Source: Clostridia bacterium (GTDB lineage: Bacteria > Bacillota > Clostridia > DUPQ01). Taken from it: 14,888 nt of DNA. Of the stretch, positions 5,919 to 14,853 are shown piece by piece. The position numbers were made by a program, and so were the translations under genes. The notes below the pieces were generated by a model. The model ran no database searches, had not been told where the DNA came from, and saw only the letters and a list, made by a program, of their open reading frames with translations. The DNA is taken from positions 1 to 14,888 of the forward strand of contig JAUUZV010000035.1 of assembly GCA_030592085.1 (NCBI GenBank), read 5' to 3'. Within the stretch, counting starts at the first letter, position 1. Each line of letters opens with the position of its first letter.

Positions 5919-7940
5919 TTATACTATTTCCACCATACAGTGACCATTAATTTTTGGAATAGAAAAAGTTACTTTATTTTTATCTTGTGTAAATAATATA
6001 GTTTCATTAGCAGGTACAATTTTTATTGATGTAATAACTCTATTTGTTGCTAATTCAATTGCTAAATTATAATATGGAAAAACATCTTCTACGATTTCTA
6101 AATCTTCACTTTTCTTTTCAGGAATATACCACAAAACATGAAGCACATCAGCTTTAGGTAATCGATTTATTGTAGTAATAATAGATGATGGTCCATTATG
6201 AGTTACTAATTGTTGTCCTAATAATTCGTTAATAGCATTCTTTAATAATGTTTTTATCCACTTAGGTGATAATTTTGCATAAATAGTGAAAATAGGATGA
6301 GCAAAATATATTGTATTATTTCCTTTAACTATGGCTGGATAATCTAGTTCTCCCATTGATGGGGCTTGTCTATGTGAACAAAAATGTTTATATGATCTGT
6401 GAAAATATGATTTTATTGTATAACAGTAAGTTTCCCCTTTGCTAGTTGTTTTAATTTCAACCCCTTTTGTATACATTACATATTCAGTATTTGCTAATCC
6501 TTTACCTAACTCTCCTTTAGGAAGCAAATAATCTGCAAATGAATTATGTATATCAAATGTTCCTCTTATTACTTCTCCATAGTCATTTCTAGTTACATTA
6601 TTTAAAGCTACACCTAACTCTTCTATGGTGAATTTTTCTTTTGCAACGTCCATACCTGATTCAAATGAAGCAAGTAATTTTCCACCATTATTTAAATAGG
6701 TTGTTAATTTTTTTGCAAACACCTTATTTACTGGAATACTATCAGGTAAAATTAATAATTTATATTCATTAAAATCCATTGAAGTATCAATAAAATCAAA
6801 TTGTAATGAGCATTGTTCTAGTAATCTAGTCACTCCAATTAGTTCCCTTGGTAGACTATCTAAATCTGACCCACTAAACTCATCAGTTGTTAATACACCT
6901 ATCTCTGTTAATGGAATAGCATTTTCACACCACGGCTGTTTTTCCTTTACCTGTCCATATACATTACCAATTAGTTTATATACTTCAACAGATAATTTCC
7001 CATTAGGTTCTAACTGATCACCAATCAAACACTTACCATTTAATGCTAACATTCTAAAACATTCATACTCTAAAGCTACTTGATTTCTAAATGAATGAAA
7101 ATCTCCCCACGATGTATGGAACTTACCTGTATGCCCTAACATTTCTTTTCCTAATTTCCTAGCATACCTAGATGTAACTGGGAAATGAATATATCCCCAC
7201 TCACCGCCTGGTAAACTTTCTAATTCATAATGAGTATATGCAGCTTCACTACTCTTTGTAGCATGTGATATGTGCCCTGAATTATAGAATATTGAAATCT
7301 TTGGTTTTATTTCATGAACTAACTTAGTCATTGATAATTTAAATTGATCTAGTACTTCTTTGTAATGTGCTAATCGTTGTTCTTCTTTTAATGGGTCAAA
7401 CCCTTTTTCTTTCATAGAAGTTATACAGTATTCACAAGCACATGGTTGTTCTTTTACAATATCAAAAAACAATCCATCAGGATTTAATAAATCTAAAACT
7501 TCAATTGTATGTTCTTTTAAAAAATCGGCATAAGGTGTATTAACACATAAACCATGATAAAAACCTGGTTGTAATGAATGTTGCCCAATAGGGGTGCCAA
7601 ATTCATCACGCATGATCCACTCTGGATGTTTTATAGATGTGTAATAATCCCATTGTACAGTTATATAAACTGGAACTTTTATTCCAACGTCATGACAAGC
7701 TTGTATTTGTTCACGTAATAGATTTTTATTAACTAGATTTGGATGAATTCGTTTGTCAAACAATTTTGAATCATAATATATCAACCCATGATGACATCTA
7801 GCAAAACATGTAATTGAATCAACATTAGCCTTCACTAATGTATTAGCAAATTCAATTGGATCAAATTGTTCACCAACTTGATTAATTAATTCACTAGTAT
7901 GAAAATCCAAGTGAATTTGTCTAAATGAAAGTGTGTCCAT
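5919..7940 (-). CDS. GHL6/GH151-like glycoside hydrolase, putative alpha-L-fucosidase
   Basis: A 673-residue protein resembling the 'hypothetical glycosyl hydrolase 6' group with a beta-galactosidase-type trimerisation domain, the architecture found in GH151 alpha-L-fucosidases and relatives. The N-terminal TIM-barrel (about 1-340) begins RQIHLDFHTSELI (7-19) and has ITCFARCHHGLIYY (43-56), VPVYITVQWDYY (89-100) and DGLFFDIV (155-162), where Asp160 is the best candidate nucleophile. A Cys cluster follows at 167, 169 and 172. Glu239 in HYELESLPGGEWGY is a candidate acid/base or ligand residue. Residues about 345-560 look like the flavodoxin-like trimerisation domain (PDSIPVNKVFAKKLTTYLNN and NGGKLLASFESG). 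There is no signal peptide, so it should act in the cytoplasm on imported oligosaccharides. The ATG at 7940 lies two bases after the stop of the S41 gene, with GGGAG inside that gene's end. A sugar hydrolase at the tail of a cell-wall/argS operon is unusual; no transporter or sugar regulator is nearby. The substrate is not proven. Confidence 0.75.
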   Translation of the reverse strand: MDTLSFRQIHLDFHTSELINQVGEQFDPIEFANTLVKANVDSITCFARCHHGLIYYDSKLFDKRIHPNLVNKNLLREQIQACHDVGIKVPVYITVQWDYYTSIKHPEWIMRDEFGTPIGQHSLQPGFYHGLCVNTPYADFLKEHTIEVLDLLNPDGLFFDIVKEQPCACEYCITSMKEKGFDPLKEEQRLAHYKEVLDQFKLSMTKLVHEIKPKISIFYNSGHISHATKSSEAAYTHYELESLPGGEWGYIHFPVTSRYARKLGKEMLGHTGKFHTSWGDFHSFRNQVALEYECFRMLALNGKCLIGDQLEPNGKLSVEVYKLIGNVYGQVKEKQPWCENAIPLTEIGVLTTDEFSGSDLDSLPRELIGVTRLLEQCSLQFDFIDTSMDFNEYKLLILPDSIPVNKVFAKKLTTYLNNGGKLLASFESGMDVAKEKFTIEELGVALNNVTRNDYGEVIRGTFDIHNSFADYLLPKGELGKGLANTEYVMYTKGVEIKTTSKGETYCYTIKSYFHRSYKHFCSHRQAPSMGELDYPAIVKGNNTIYFAHPIFTIYAKLSPKWIKTLLKNAINELLGQQLVTHNGPSSIITTINRLPKADVLHVLWYIPEKKSEDLEIVEDVFPYYNLAIELATNRVITSIKIVPANETILFTQDKNKVTFSIPKINGHCMVEIV

Positions 7941-7942
7941 TC

Positions 7943-9373
7943 TTATTCTCCCTTAATCATATTAATAACAGTTTGTAGACAGGTTTCATTAATTACCTGT
8001 TCTTTAAATAATTCATAATTTAAAATATTTTGAGTAGCCATATCTAAAATTCCATCTGCTTCTACATTAATTGATTCTTTAAACAAGTTAATTGCATCTA
8101 CTGAATCTTGAGCATAAGTAACATCTGGTATACCAGAAAATAGTCCTAATTTCAGTAATATTTTTTCTGCAATAAAAATATCATAACTTAAATTACCTAA
8201 TACATAATCTTTTCTAATCCAAATTCCTTCTTCATCTGGGCTAGTGGTAATATATTTTCTTGTAGCATCAATAATATAATCAGGTGCAACTCCATTTGAG
8301 TATGGCTGATTCAAATTATCAACTAACACACCTTCTACTAAGTGAACTATTCCAGACATGAAATCGTCTGTAATGTTAATGTTATGTGCTTTTGTATAAT
8401 TAAGAATAGTTTTTATGTCTGTAGATTGCGCTTCTTCACTTAAGTATTTAAAAGCAGAGTCAACAAATACAGGATAGCTATTTCTTACATAAACTTGTCC
8501 CATGGATGTTTGACCATAAATTACTCCTGTACCATAATTTTTAATGGCTTGTGATATTACTTCTCCAGCACCACCTGTGTTTTCATTGATGATTATATTA
8601 ATTGTTTCATAATCTCTTTTAAATGTAGCTGAATATGTTATATCTTTTCCACTAGCAATTCGTCCATGTGGTAAGAAAAAGTCAGCCACTTCACTTGCTT
8701 CTTGAATATTCATAGAAATTAAATCTCTCATGTCTAATAATATGATATCAATTTGATTTTGTGAAAACCACGAAAGTGCCTCAGATACTATTATCGATGT
8801 CTCATTTACAAATTGATTTATTCGTATGTATCCAACATCATTTGAAATAAAATAATCAACGTAAGATATATATCCATCATCAAGTGAAATATCATATGAA
8901 ACAATATTATTTGTATCTGCTTTAATCACATCAATAGTTGCTTCGCCATCAGATGCCCTTACTAGGCTGTCAAAGTCTTCAGTATTGGTTATACTTGTGC
9001 TTAATCTATCAATGCGATATATAATATCTCCAACCTCTAAACCAATTCTAGTGGCTACTGTCCCATGGTAAACGGCAGATACTAACAGTCCTTGTCTAAC
9101 TTTTTCCAATGAAACTCCAACAGTTTTATTTCCTGTTCCAAGTTCACTTGAAGTTTGTTCATAACATGAATATGTATTTGCATCTTGTAATATTCCATTA
9201 AGTGATCCGCCTAACAAATCATCATAAGAAATTTCCTTGTAATATAGATTACTCATAAAGCCATAGAAATTAGTTAAATAATCGTTATCTACTCTAACAG
9301 ATGAAGATAGTGTAGTTGAACCAATAAGTAAAAATACTAATAGTATAAGTAAAGTTTTAATAAGTTTTTTCAT
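7943..9373 (-). CDS. S41-family (CtpA-like) pseudoprotease, exported
   Basis: A 476-residue paralogue of the neighbouring S41 protease that appears catalytically dead. It has an N-terminal hydrophobic signal or anchor (4-22), a PDZ domain at about 85-165 (KTVGVSLEKVRQGLLVSAVY, 83-102, and GLEVGDIIYRIDRL, 111-124), an S41 core at about 168-375, and a C-terminal peptidoglycan-binding-like segment at about 420-457 (DSVDAINLFKESINVEADGI). The family nucleophile motif T-A-S-A-S-E reads T-G-G-A-G-E (266-271), putting Gly268 in place of Ser, and the catalytic Lys is Gln293 (SMGQVYVR). The spacing of 25 residues is kept, so this is substitution, not misalignment. The DLRNNGGG loop is also changed, to DMRDLISM (214-221). 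The reading frame is intact, suggesting selection for a binding or regulatory role. The ATG overlaps the stop of the upstream S41 gene by one base (TAATG), with GAGGTG as ribosome binding site. Confidence 0.88.
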   Translation of the reverse strand: MKKLIKTLLILLVFLLIGSTTLSSSVRVDNDYLTNFYGFMSNLYYKEISYDDLLGGSLNGILQDANTYSCYEQTSSELGTGNKTVGVSLEKVRQGLLVSAVYHGTVATRIGLEVGDIIYRIDRLSTSITNTEDFDSLVRASDGEATIDVIKADTNNIVSYDISLDDGYISYVDYFISNDVGYIRINQFVNETSIIVSEALSWFSQNQIDIILLDMRDLISMNIQEASEVADFFLPHGRIASGKDITYSATFKRDYETINIIINENTGGAGEVISQAIKNYGTGVIYGQTSMGQVYVRNSYPVFVDSAFKYLSEEAQSTDIKTILNYTKAHNINITDDFMSGIVHLVEGVLVDNLNQPYSNGVAPDYIIDATRKYITTSPDEEGIWIRKDYVLGNLSYDIFIAEKILLKLGLFSGIPDVTYAQDSVDAINLFKESINVEADGILDMATQNILNYELFKEQVINETCLQTVINMIKGE

Positions 9374-10851
9374 TACTTCACCTCTTCTTTAATTACTTCA
9401 AATGCTTTTTTCAATTGTAAATCTTCTTGGATATATGGATATCTTAGAATATTATTAAGAGCATCTTGTGTTGTGTAATCTAATACTCCATATGGATACA
9501 AACCTTGGTCAGCTTGAAATTTTGTAACTGCTAGTTTCATGATTTCATCATATAATACTGTCATCTCACCTACTTGATACCCTAACTGTTCCATAATCAC
9601 TTTCGCCTTGAAAATCTCATAACTGCTCATACCTAGATCATATTTTTTTCTTATCCACAACATACCATCTAACATATTATGATTAATATATAAATCTCCT
9701 TGATAGTCTACAAAAATATCAGGATCAATTCCAACTAAATTAATATGATGACCATTAGGTGTTAAGTACTCACCAATTGTGACTTTAGCAGCCCCTAAGT
9801 ATTCATCATCACTTGGAGTAATTCCATTCATGGCAATTGCTCTATTAAGTAAGTACATATCACTTACATCAAATTTATTTGAATAGTACTCATAGGCTTC
9901 TGGGGTTAACATCTTGTATGACGATTGAACTACACTTTTCCCAAATGTTGTTTCACCAATAACTATTGCAGCTTCATTATCTTTTAGTGCGCCTGTTACT
10001 ACTTCAGATGCACTTGCAGTATGACTATTAACAAGTAAAACTATATTATAGTCTATATCCTTTTCTGTAGAAATATATCTTATATCAAGATAACCTGGAT
10101 ATTTAAAATTCATTTTTGTTATTACTGCATCAGAAACAAGTTGTCTAGCAACAGATACACATCCATATAATGTGCCTCCTCCATTATTTCGAAGGTCAAG
10201 TATAATATTATTAATTCCACTATTCTTAAATTTTTCTAAAGCCAAGGCAAATTCATTACCAGTCTCATTTGTAAATGAGGAAATATAAACATATCCAACA
10301 TCATCAATAATGTATGATTTAACTGTTTTCATTGCAACGACTTGCCTAGTAACTACATAAGATAGAATAGGTTGCTCTCCTCTTTGCACTCCTAAAGTAA
10401 CACTTGTATTTTCAGGGCCTTTAATGATTGATGCAATATATGTTAAACTTTTATCAGCGATTAATTCTCCATTAACGCTAACAATTACATCATTAGTTCT
10501 AAGTCCTAAAAATGCTGCAGGAGAATAATCAAAGACTGATATTATAATTATTCCATTAGGGTGGGCAGACATGCTAACTCCAATACCCACATATTCTGCA
10601 TTTACATAACTGTTTTGCTCACTATTAAAAGTTTCAATTTTCTGGAAATATGAGTATTTATCAGTTTCAGAAAATGCTCCAACTAATAAATCCTCTAGAA
10701 GATGATCAGTTTTAATATATGTATGACTTCTACTGATTACTAAATCTACATAGGCAGTAATTTTATTAGCATTACTACTCGCCATAACTAATGATGGGAT
10801 AATCATCACTAAAATAATGACAATAATAATATAAATAGTATTTTTTTTCAT
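9373..10851 (-). CDS. ctpA: S41-family carboxy-terminal processing protease (CtpA-like)
   Basis: A 492-residue exported serine protease of the C-terminal processing peptidase family, which trims or degrades envelope proteins. Residues 5-24 form a signal peptide or membrane anchor, with a possible cleavage after VMA (22-24). A PDZ domain spans about 86-170 (EYVGIGVSMSAHPNG, 86-100; GLRTNDVIVSVNGE, 116-129). The catalytic core has DLRNNGGGTLYG (219-230), the nucleophile Ser280 in HTASASEV and the general base Lys305 in FGKSVVQ, 25 residues apart as in CtpB, with Gln309 at the usual fourth position after the lysine. A C-terminal peptidoglycan-binding-type domain lies at about 430-470 (AVTKFQADQGLYPYGVLDYT, 441-460). 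The gene starts seven bases after the argS stop, with GAGGAA as ribosome binding site, and is translationally overlapped with its dead paralogue downstream. A CtpB-like role in signalling is possible; the substrate is unknown. Confidence 0.95.
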   Translation of the reverse strand: MKKNTIYIIIVIILVMIIPSLVMASSNANKITAYVDLVISRSHTYIKTDHLLEDLLVGAFSETDKYSYFQKIETFNSEQNSYVNAEYVGIGVSMSAHPNGIIIISVFDYSPAAFLGLRTNDVIVSVNGELIADKSLTYIASIIKGPENTSVTLGVQRGEQPILSYVVTRQVVAMKTVKSYIIDDVGYVYISSFTNETGNEFALALEKFKNSGINNIILDLRNNGGGTLYGCVSVARQLVSDAVITKMNFKYPGYLDIRYISTEKDIDYNIVLLVNSHTASASEVVTGALKDNEAAIVIGETTFGKSVVQSSYKMLTPEAYEYYSNKFDVSDMYLLNRAIAMNGITPSDDEYLGAAKVTIGEYLTPNGHHINLVGIDPDIFVDYQGDLYINHNMLDGMLWIRKKYDLGMSSYEIFKAKVIMEQLGYQVGEMTVLYDEIMKLAVTKFQADQGLYPYGVLDYTTQDALNNILRYPYIQEDLQLKKAFEVIKEEVK

Positions 10852-10858
10852 TTATTCC

Positions 10859-12550
10859 TCACATTTTTAAAGGTGCTGTGATACTAAGTAATTCTAATGA
10901 ATTCTGCAATACAACCTTAGTAGCTTTCACCAAATTTATACGTTGTTGCTGTAATTTGTTTTCAATTCCTCTTACTCTACAAGCATTATAGAAACTATGG
11001 AACAAAGCAGCAACATCATGTACATATCTTGTCATCCTTGACGGTTCTAATGTATTAGCTGATATGACTATTTCATTAGGATATTCCGCTAGTTTCTCCA
11101 TTAGTAGAATTTCTTCTTTTTCAATAAGTAATGAAAAATCAAGTTTTTCTTCATTATTTATTTTTACTCCATCTTCTTCTAGAATTCTAAGCATACTACA
11201 AATTCTAGCATGAGCATATTGAACATAAAACACTGGATTTTCGTTAGTTTGTTTTTTAGCTAAATCTAAATCAAAATCTAAGTGCGACCCACTTTGTTTC
11301 ATATTAAAGAAAAATCTAGCTGCATCGACGCCAACTTCATCAAGAAGATCATCTAACGATATGGCCTTTCCAGTTCTCTTTGACATTTTAGCCACTTCAC
11401 CATCACGGAGCAATCTAACTAATTGGAATATAACAATATCAAGTTTTTCTTTTTTTATGCCTATTGCTTCCATTGCACCTTCCATTCTTATTGCATGGCC
11501 ATGGTGATCAGCTCCTAATAAATTAATTGCTCTATCAAATTTTCGCTCATAAAATTTATTATAGTGATAAGCTAAATCAGCTGCAAAATATGTTGGATAA
11601 CCATTACTTCTTTTTAAAACTTCATCCTTTTCACTATTCATAACTGAACCTTTTAACCATAGAGCATCATCATATTCTACTGTGTGTCCTTTATCTATTA
11701 AATAAGTTATCATTTTGTCTACAGAACCACTGTCATATAGAGATTGTTCTGTAAACCATAAATCATATGTAATTCCATAACGAGCTAATCCATTTTTTAT
11801 TGCAGTAATATTTTTTGGAAGAGCATATTTTACTAATGTCTTCTGACGTAGTTTTTCATCAACCGTTTGTAAATCAGTTGTTTCGCTTTTTATATATTCT
11901 TTAACATGGTTTATAATATCGATTCCTTGATAACCATCTTCTGGAAACGCTACTTGTTTTTCTCCAAGTTTTTCTTGTAAGTATCTAGCCTCAAGAGATT
12001 TTCCAAATTTATCAATCTGATTTCCAGCATCATTAATATAAAATTCTTTATGAACATCATACCCTGCTTTATCAAGAACATTAGCGATTAAATCACCAAG
12101 AGCTCCTCCTCTAGCATTTCCCATGTGTAATGGTCCTGTAGGATTAGCAGATACGTATTCCACATTCACTTTTTGCATTTTACCATAATCACTTTGCCCA
12201 TATGTCCCTTTATTATCTAAGATATAACGTGTATTATCATATAACCAATCACTTTTTAAGAAAAAATTAATAAATCCAGGACCTGCACTAACTGCTTTTT
12301 CTATATAAGTTCCATTAAAATCCATTTGTTCAATTAATAATTCTGAAATTTTCTTTGGTGACATTCTAGCTTGTTTTACAATAATCATAGCAAGATTACA
12401 AGAAAAAGTTCCATGTTCCTTTTCACGTGGTTTTTCAATACTAATTTCAGTTACTTTTATATCAGGTAGTAATTGTTTTTTTATACAGCTTTTTAAACTG
12501 TTTGTCATAACCTGTTTTATACTGTTTTCAATTTGTTTAATGATATTCAT
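10859..12550 (-). CDS. argS: Arginyl-tRNA synthetase, class I
   Basis: Charges tRNA-Arg with arginine in the cytoplasm. The 563-residue length is usual. The N-terminal Add1 domain (about 1-95) contains KEHGTFSCNLAM (44-55). The Rossmann catalytic domain carries the HIGH-type signature in SANPTGPLHMGNARGGALGD (134-153, HMGN at 142-145), YINDAGNQ (171-178), GADHHGHAIRM (346-356) and the KMSKS-type loop KMSKRTGKA (388-396). The C-terminal DALR anticodon-binding domain occupies about 440-563 and starts PVFYVQYAHARICSML. The ATG at 12550-12548 lies inside the end of the DUF1934 gene (14-base overlap), with AGAGGTT as ribosome binding site. The stop is TGA, confirming that TGA is not a sense codon here. 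The DUF1934-argS pair matches ywiB-argS of Bacillus. Confidence 0.97.
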   Translation of the reverse strand: MNIIKQIENSIKQVMTNSLKSCIKKQLLPDIKVTEISIEKPREKEHGTFSCNLAMIIVKQARMSPKKISELLIEQMDFNGTYIEKAVSAGPGFINFFLKSDWLYDNTRYILDNKGTYGQSDYGKMQKVNVEYVSANPTGPLHMGNARGGALGDLIANVLDKAGYDVHKEFYINDAGNQIDKFGKSLEARYLQEKLGEKQVAFPEDGYQGIDIINHVKEYIKSETTDLQTVDEKLRQKTLVKYALPKNITAIKNGLARYGITYDLWFTEQSLYDSGSVDKMITYLIDKGHTVEYDDALWLKGSVMNSEKDEVLKRSNGYPTYFAADLAYHYNKFYERKFDRAINLLGADHHGHAIRMEGAMEAIGIKKEKLDIVIFQLVRLLRDGEVAKMSKRTGKAISLDDLLDEVGVDAARFFFNMKQSGSHLDFDLDLAKKQTNENPVFYVQYAHARICSMLRILEEDGVKINNEEKLDFSLLIEKEEILLMEKLAEYPNEIVISANTLEPSRMTRYVHDVAALFHSFYNACRVRGIENKLQQQRINLVKATKVVLQNSLELLSITAPLKM

Positions 12551-12959
12551 TATTAACCTCTTTTATTGTCATGTAAAACTTATTATTACTATTATTGCCA
12601 TCTAATAAATCAAGTAGATAATCCATTTCAATAATTCCACCTGTTTCACTCATGTTAACATTTATTTTCTTTGCAGTAATAGAAATTGTAAATTCACCAA
12701 ATTCTGTTTTATATAGTGATGTATTAGAAATGCCTTCTTGAAAAATAAAGTTTGATGTAACTGAACCATGTCTAATTAATGAAACCTCTTTTTCTTTAAT
12801 TTTCACAGTTGTTGTTGTCCCTTCCATTCCTGTCATTTCTGATTCTTGATATGTAACATAATAGTAGTTTTCTTTAGAAAATAATTTACCTTCTGTTATA
12901 AACTCTAATTGTTGTTTTTCATTATTAAATCCTTTTAGGGATATAAGCACATTTTTCAT
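12537..12959 (-). CDS. DUF1934 family (YwiB-like) beta-barrel protein
   Basis: A 140-residue protein of the DUF1934/YwiB family, small soluble proteins predicted to have a lipocalin-like beta-barrel. The biochemical role is not known. The signature is clear: YYVTYQESEMTGMEGTTTTV (33-52), followed by alternating strands such as VSLIRHGSVTSNFIFQEG (58-75), TEFGEFTISITAKKINV (84-100) and an EMDYLLDL segment (111-118). There is no signal peptide or membrane helix, so it is probably cytoplasmic. It overlaps argS by 14 bases downstream and begins eight bases after the murI stop. The ribosome binding site is poor (AAAGG about 15 bases upstream), so translation may depend on coupling to murI. Its conserved place before argS in Firmicutes is a known neighbourhood and supports the assignment. 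Confidence 0.92.
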   Translation of the reverse strand: MKNVLISLKGFNNEKQQLEFITEGKLFSKENYYYVTYQESEMTGMEGTTTTVKIKEKEVSLIRHGSVTSNFIFQEGISNTSLYKTEFGEFTISITAKKINVNMSETGGIIEMDYLLDLLDGNNSNNKFYMTIKEVNNEYH

Positions 12960-12967
12960 ATAATATA

Positions 12968-13777
12968 TTAATACCTTTCTATATCAATTGTCTGTATGAA
13001 CAATTCATTATTATCAAGTATTTCACTTGCAAGTGGAGTAAATTTATCAACAGAATCACTAGTATATAATGAAATAGTCCCATTTCCTTGATTATTAAGT
13101 AATTTGATATCGTCTAGTGTTTGATACACAGCCTTAGCTACTTCTCCTGCAGAATTAACAATTGTAATTTTCTCTCCCACTACATTTTTTATAACTTCTA
13201 ATAATAAAGGATAGTGGGTACAACCAAGTACAAGTGTATCAATGTCTTGTTGGATTAACTCAGATAAATAATGTGTAATTATAGCAGAAGTTATGGGATG
13301 ATTCCACCAAAGTTTACCCTCCTCTACTAATGGTACTAAAAGAGGACAATATTTCTGAAATACAGATATTGAGTTGTTAATATTAGTAATATTAGTTAAA
13401 TACGCATTACTTTCTATTGTAGCTTTAGTACCAATTATACCTACTTTATTGTTTTTTGTTACTTGACTGCCAACTAAAGAACCAGGTTTAATAACTTCAA
13501 TAAATGGAATGGAAAATTCCTTTGTAAGCTCATCTATAGCATTAGAACTAGCTGTATTACAAGCAATAATAATTGCTTTTACTCCTTTTGAAAGTAAAAA
13601 AGATACATCTTGTCTAGAAAAATTAGTAATTGTCTCTTTTGATTTTGAGCCATATGGAGTTCGTTTGCTATCACCAAAATATACAATGTCTTCATTGGGT
13701 AATAGTGTAGCCACAGCTTTTAAAACTGTTAATCCTCCTAAACCAGAATCAAATATTCCAATTGGTCTATTATCCAT
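12968..13777 (-). CDS. murI: Glutamate racemase
   Basis: Converts L-glutamate to D-glutamate for the peptidoglycan stem peptide, by a cofactor-independent two-cysteine mechanism. The 269-residue length is typical. The N-terminal substrate motif RPIGIFDSGLGGLTVLKA (4-21) contains the conserved Asp10-Ser11 pair; YFGDSKRTPYGSKS (33-46) follows. The two catalytic cysteines are Cys73 in ACNTASS and Cys186 in LGCTHYPLL. All expected residues are present. The ATG overlaps the ddl stop by one base (TAATG), and the ribosome binding site GAGGTT is formed by the last ddl codons, so the two peptidoglycan genes are likely translated together. The D-glutamate and D-Ala-D-Ala supply steps are thus paired at the head of this operon. 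Confidence 0.97.
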   Translation of the reverse strand: MDNRPIGIFDSGLGGLTVLKAVATLLPNEDIVYFGDSKRTPYGSKSKETITNFSRQDVSFLLSKGVKAIIIACNTASSNAIDELTKEFSIPFIEVIKPGSLVGSQVTKNNKVGIIGTKATIESNAYLTNITNINNSISVFQKYCPLLVPLVEEGKLWWNHPITSAIITHYLSELIQQDIDTLVLGCTHYPLLLEVIKNVVGEKITIVNSAGEVAKAVYQTLDDIKLLNNQGNGTISLYTSDSVDKFTPLASEILDNNELFIQTIDIERY

Positions 13778-14841
13778 TAGTTAACCTCTTCAAAATTAGT
13801 GATAAACTGATAACGTTCACTTTTTTCAAAAGCTAATGTTATCAATTGATCAATTAGTTCACTATATTTGAGTCCTGTATCCATCATCAAGGTGGGATAC
13901 ATACTTATATTAGTAAATCCAGGCATTGTATTTATTTCATTTAATATTGGTTTATTATCCTCTGTTAGGAAAAAATCTACTCTGGCTAATCCATAACAGT
14001 CAATAGCTTTAAAAGCAGCGGTAGCATATTCTTTAATAAGGCTTATTACTTCTGAAGATAGATTAGTTGCAACTTTAGTTTCTTCTTCTGATATATATTT
14101 TGCTTCATATGAATAAAAATCACTTTTTAGTAAAACTTCACCAATTGATGATACTAGAGTTTTTTCATAATTACCAATTACAGCACATTCTAATTCTCGC
14201 CCCTTTATATATTCTTCAATTAAAAACTTACGACTAACCTTTTGACATAGCTTAATTCCACTTAACAATTGTTTGCGATTATAGGCTTTTGTTACTCCAA
14301 CTGATGAACCTAAACTAGCTGGTTTAACAAACAAGGGGTATGTAAAAGTATTTTCAATACTTGAAATCATTTCATTTGGTTGATCATCACAGGTAAATAC
14401 CAAATATTTAGCTTGTGGAATTTTAATATTTTCAAAAAGTACTTTACAAATGGATTTATCCATGCCAATAGCTGAAGACAATACATCTGCTCCCACATAT
14501 GGAATATTACATACTTCAAACAAACCTTGCAATGTACCATCTTCTCCACCTACACCATGGATTATTGGAAATATAACATCATATGATGATAATAAATCAA
14601 TTGATAAATCAATATTTTTCTTAGCTAATGTGTTATTGACATTAATAATTTCTTTTGCCATTCCATTTTCATCATCAGTAAAATCATATAATAAATATTG
14701 ATTTTGCTTTGTTATTTCTAAAACTTGCATTTTATATTTTTCATTATTTATTTCTTTTATGACAGAAGAAGCGGAACACCTTGATACTTCATGTTCCACA
14801 GATACACCACCAAATATAAGTAATACTTTTTTTCTACTCAT
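13777..14841 (-). CDS. ddl: D-alanine--D-alanine ligase
   Basis: ATP-grasp enzyme joining two D-alanines for the peptidoglycan pentapeptide. From the chosen start it has 354 residues, typical of the longer Ddl forms. Seen motifs: LLIFGGVSVEHEVS (7-20), PIIHGVGGEDGTLQG (92-106), FVKPASLGSSVGV (171-183), FYSYEAKY (242-249), ARVDFF (286-291) and the metal/substrate motif NEINTMPGFT (301-310). Tyr in FYSYEAKY is the residue linked with D-Ala-D-Ala rather than D-Ala-D-Lac specificity, so a vancomycin-resistance type ligase is unlikely. An in-frame ATG four codons upstream (14853) has no ribosome binding site, while 14841 has GGAG six bases upstream, so the shorter form is preferred. It is followed by murI with a one-base overlap. 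Confidence 0.96.
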   Translation of the reverse strand: MSRKKVLLIFGGVSVEHEVSRCSASSVIKEINNEKYKMQVLEITKQNQYLLYDFTDDENGMAKEIINVNNTLAKKNIDLSIDLLSSYDVIFPIIHGVGGEDGTLQGLFEVCNIPYVGADVLSSAIGMDKSICKVLFENIKIPQAKYLVFTCDDQPNEMISSIENTFTYPLFVKPASLGSSVGVTKAYNRKQLLSGIKLCQKVSRKFLIEEYIKGRELECAVIGNYEKTLVSSIGEVLLKSDFYSYEAKYISEEETKVATNLSSEVISLIKEYATAAFKAIDCYGLARVDFFLTEDNKPILNEINTMPGFTNISMYPTLMMDTGLKYSELIDQLITLAFEKSERYQFITNFEEVN

Positions 14842-14847
14842 TTTATT

Positions 14848-14851
14848 CTCC
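14848..14851 (-). promoter_or_regulatory. Ribosome binding site deciding the ddl start
   Basis: GGAG six bases before the ATG at 14841-14839. The upstream ATG (14853-14851) overlaps this site and lacks one of its own. Confidence 0.65.
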
Positions 14852-14853
14852 AT

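Noticed and set aside
10859..10861. TGA as a possible tryptophan codon (Mollicutes code)
   Set aside because: argS ends at TGA right at its expected C-terminus, and the genes use TGG for Trp, so the standard code applies.
14367..14549. Second minus-strand open frame inside ddl
   Set aside because: It lies wholly inside the strongly supported ddl gene in another frame and shows no motif.
13777..14841. Van-type D-Ala-D-Lac ligase
   Set aside because: The omega-loop motif FYSYEAKY keeps the tyrosine associated with D-Ala-D-Ala ligases, and no vanH/vanX-like genes are nearby.
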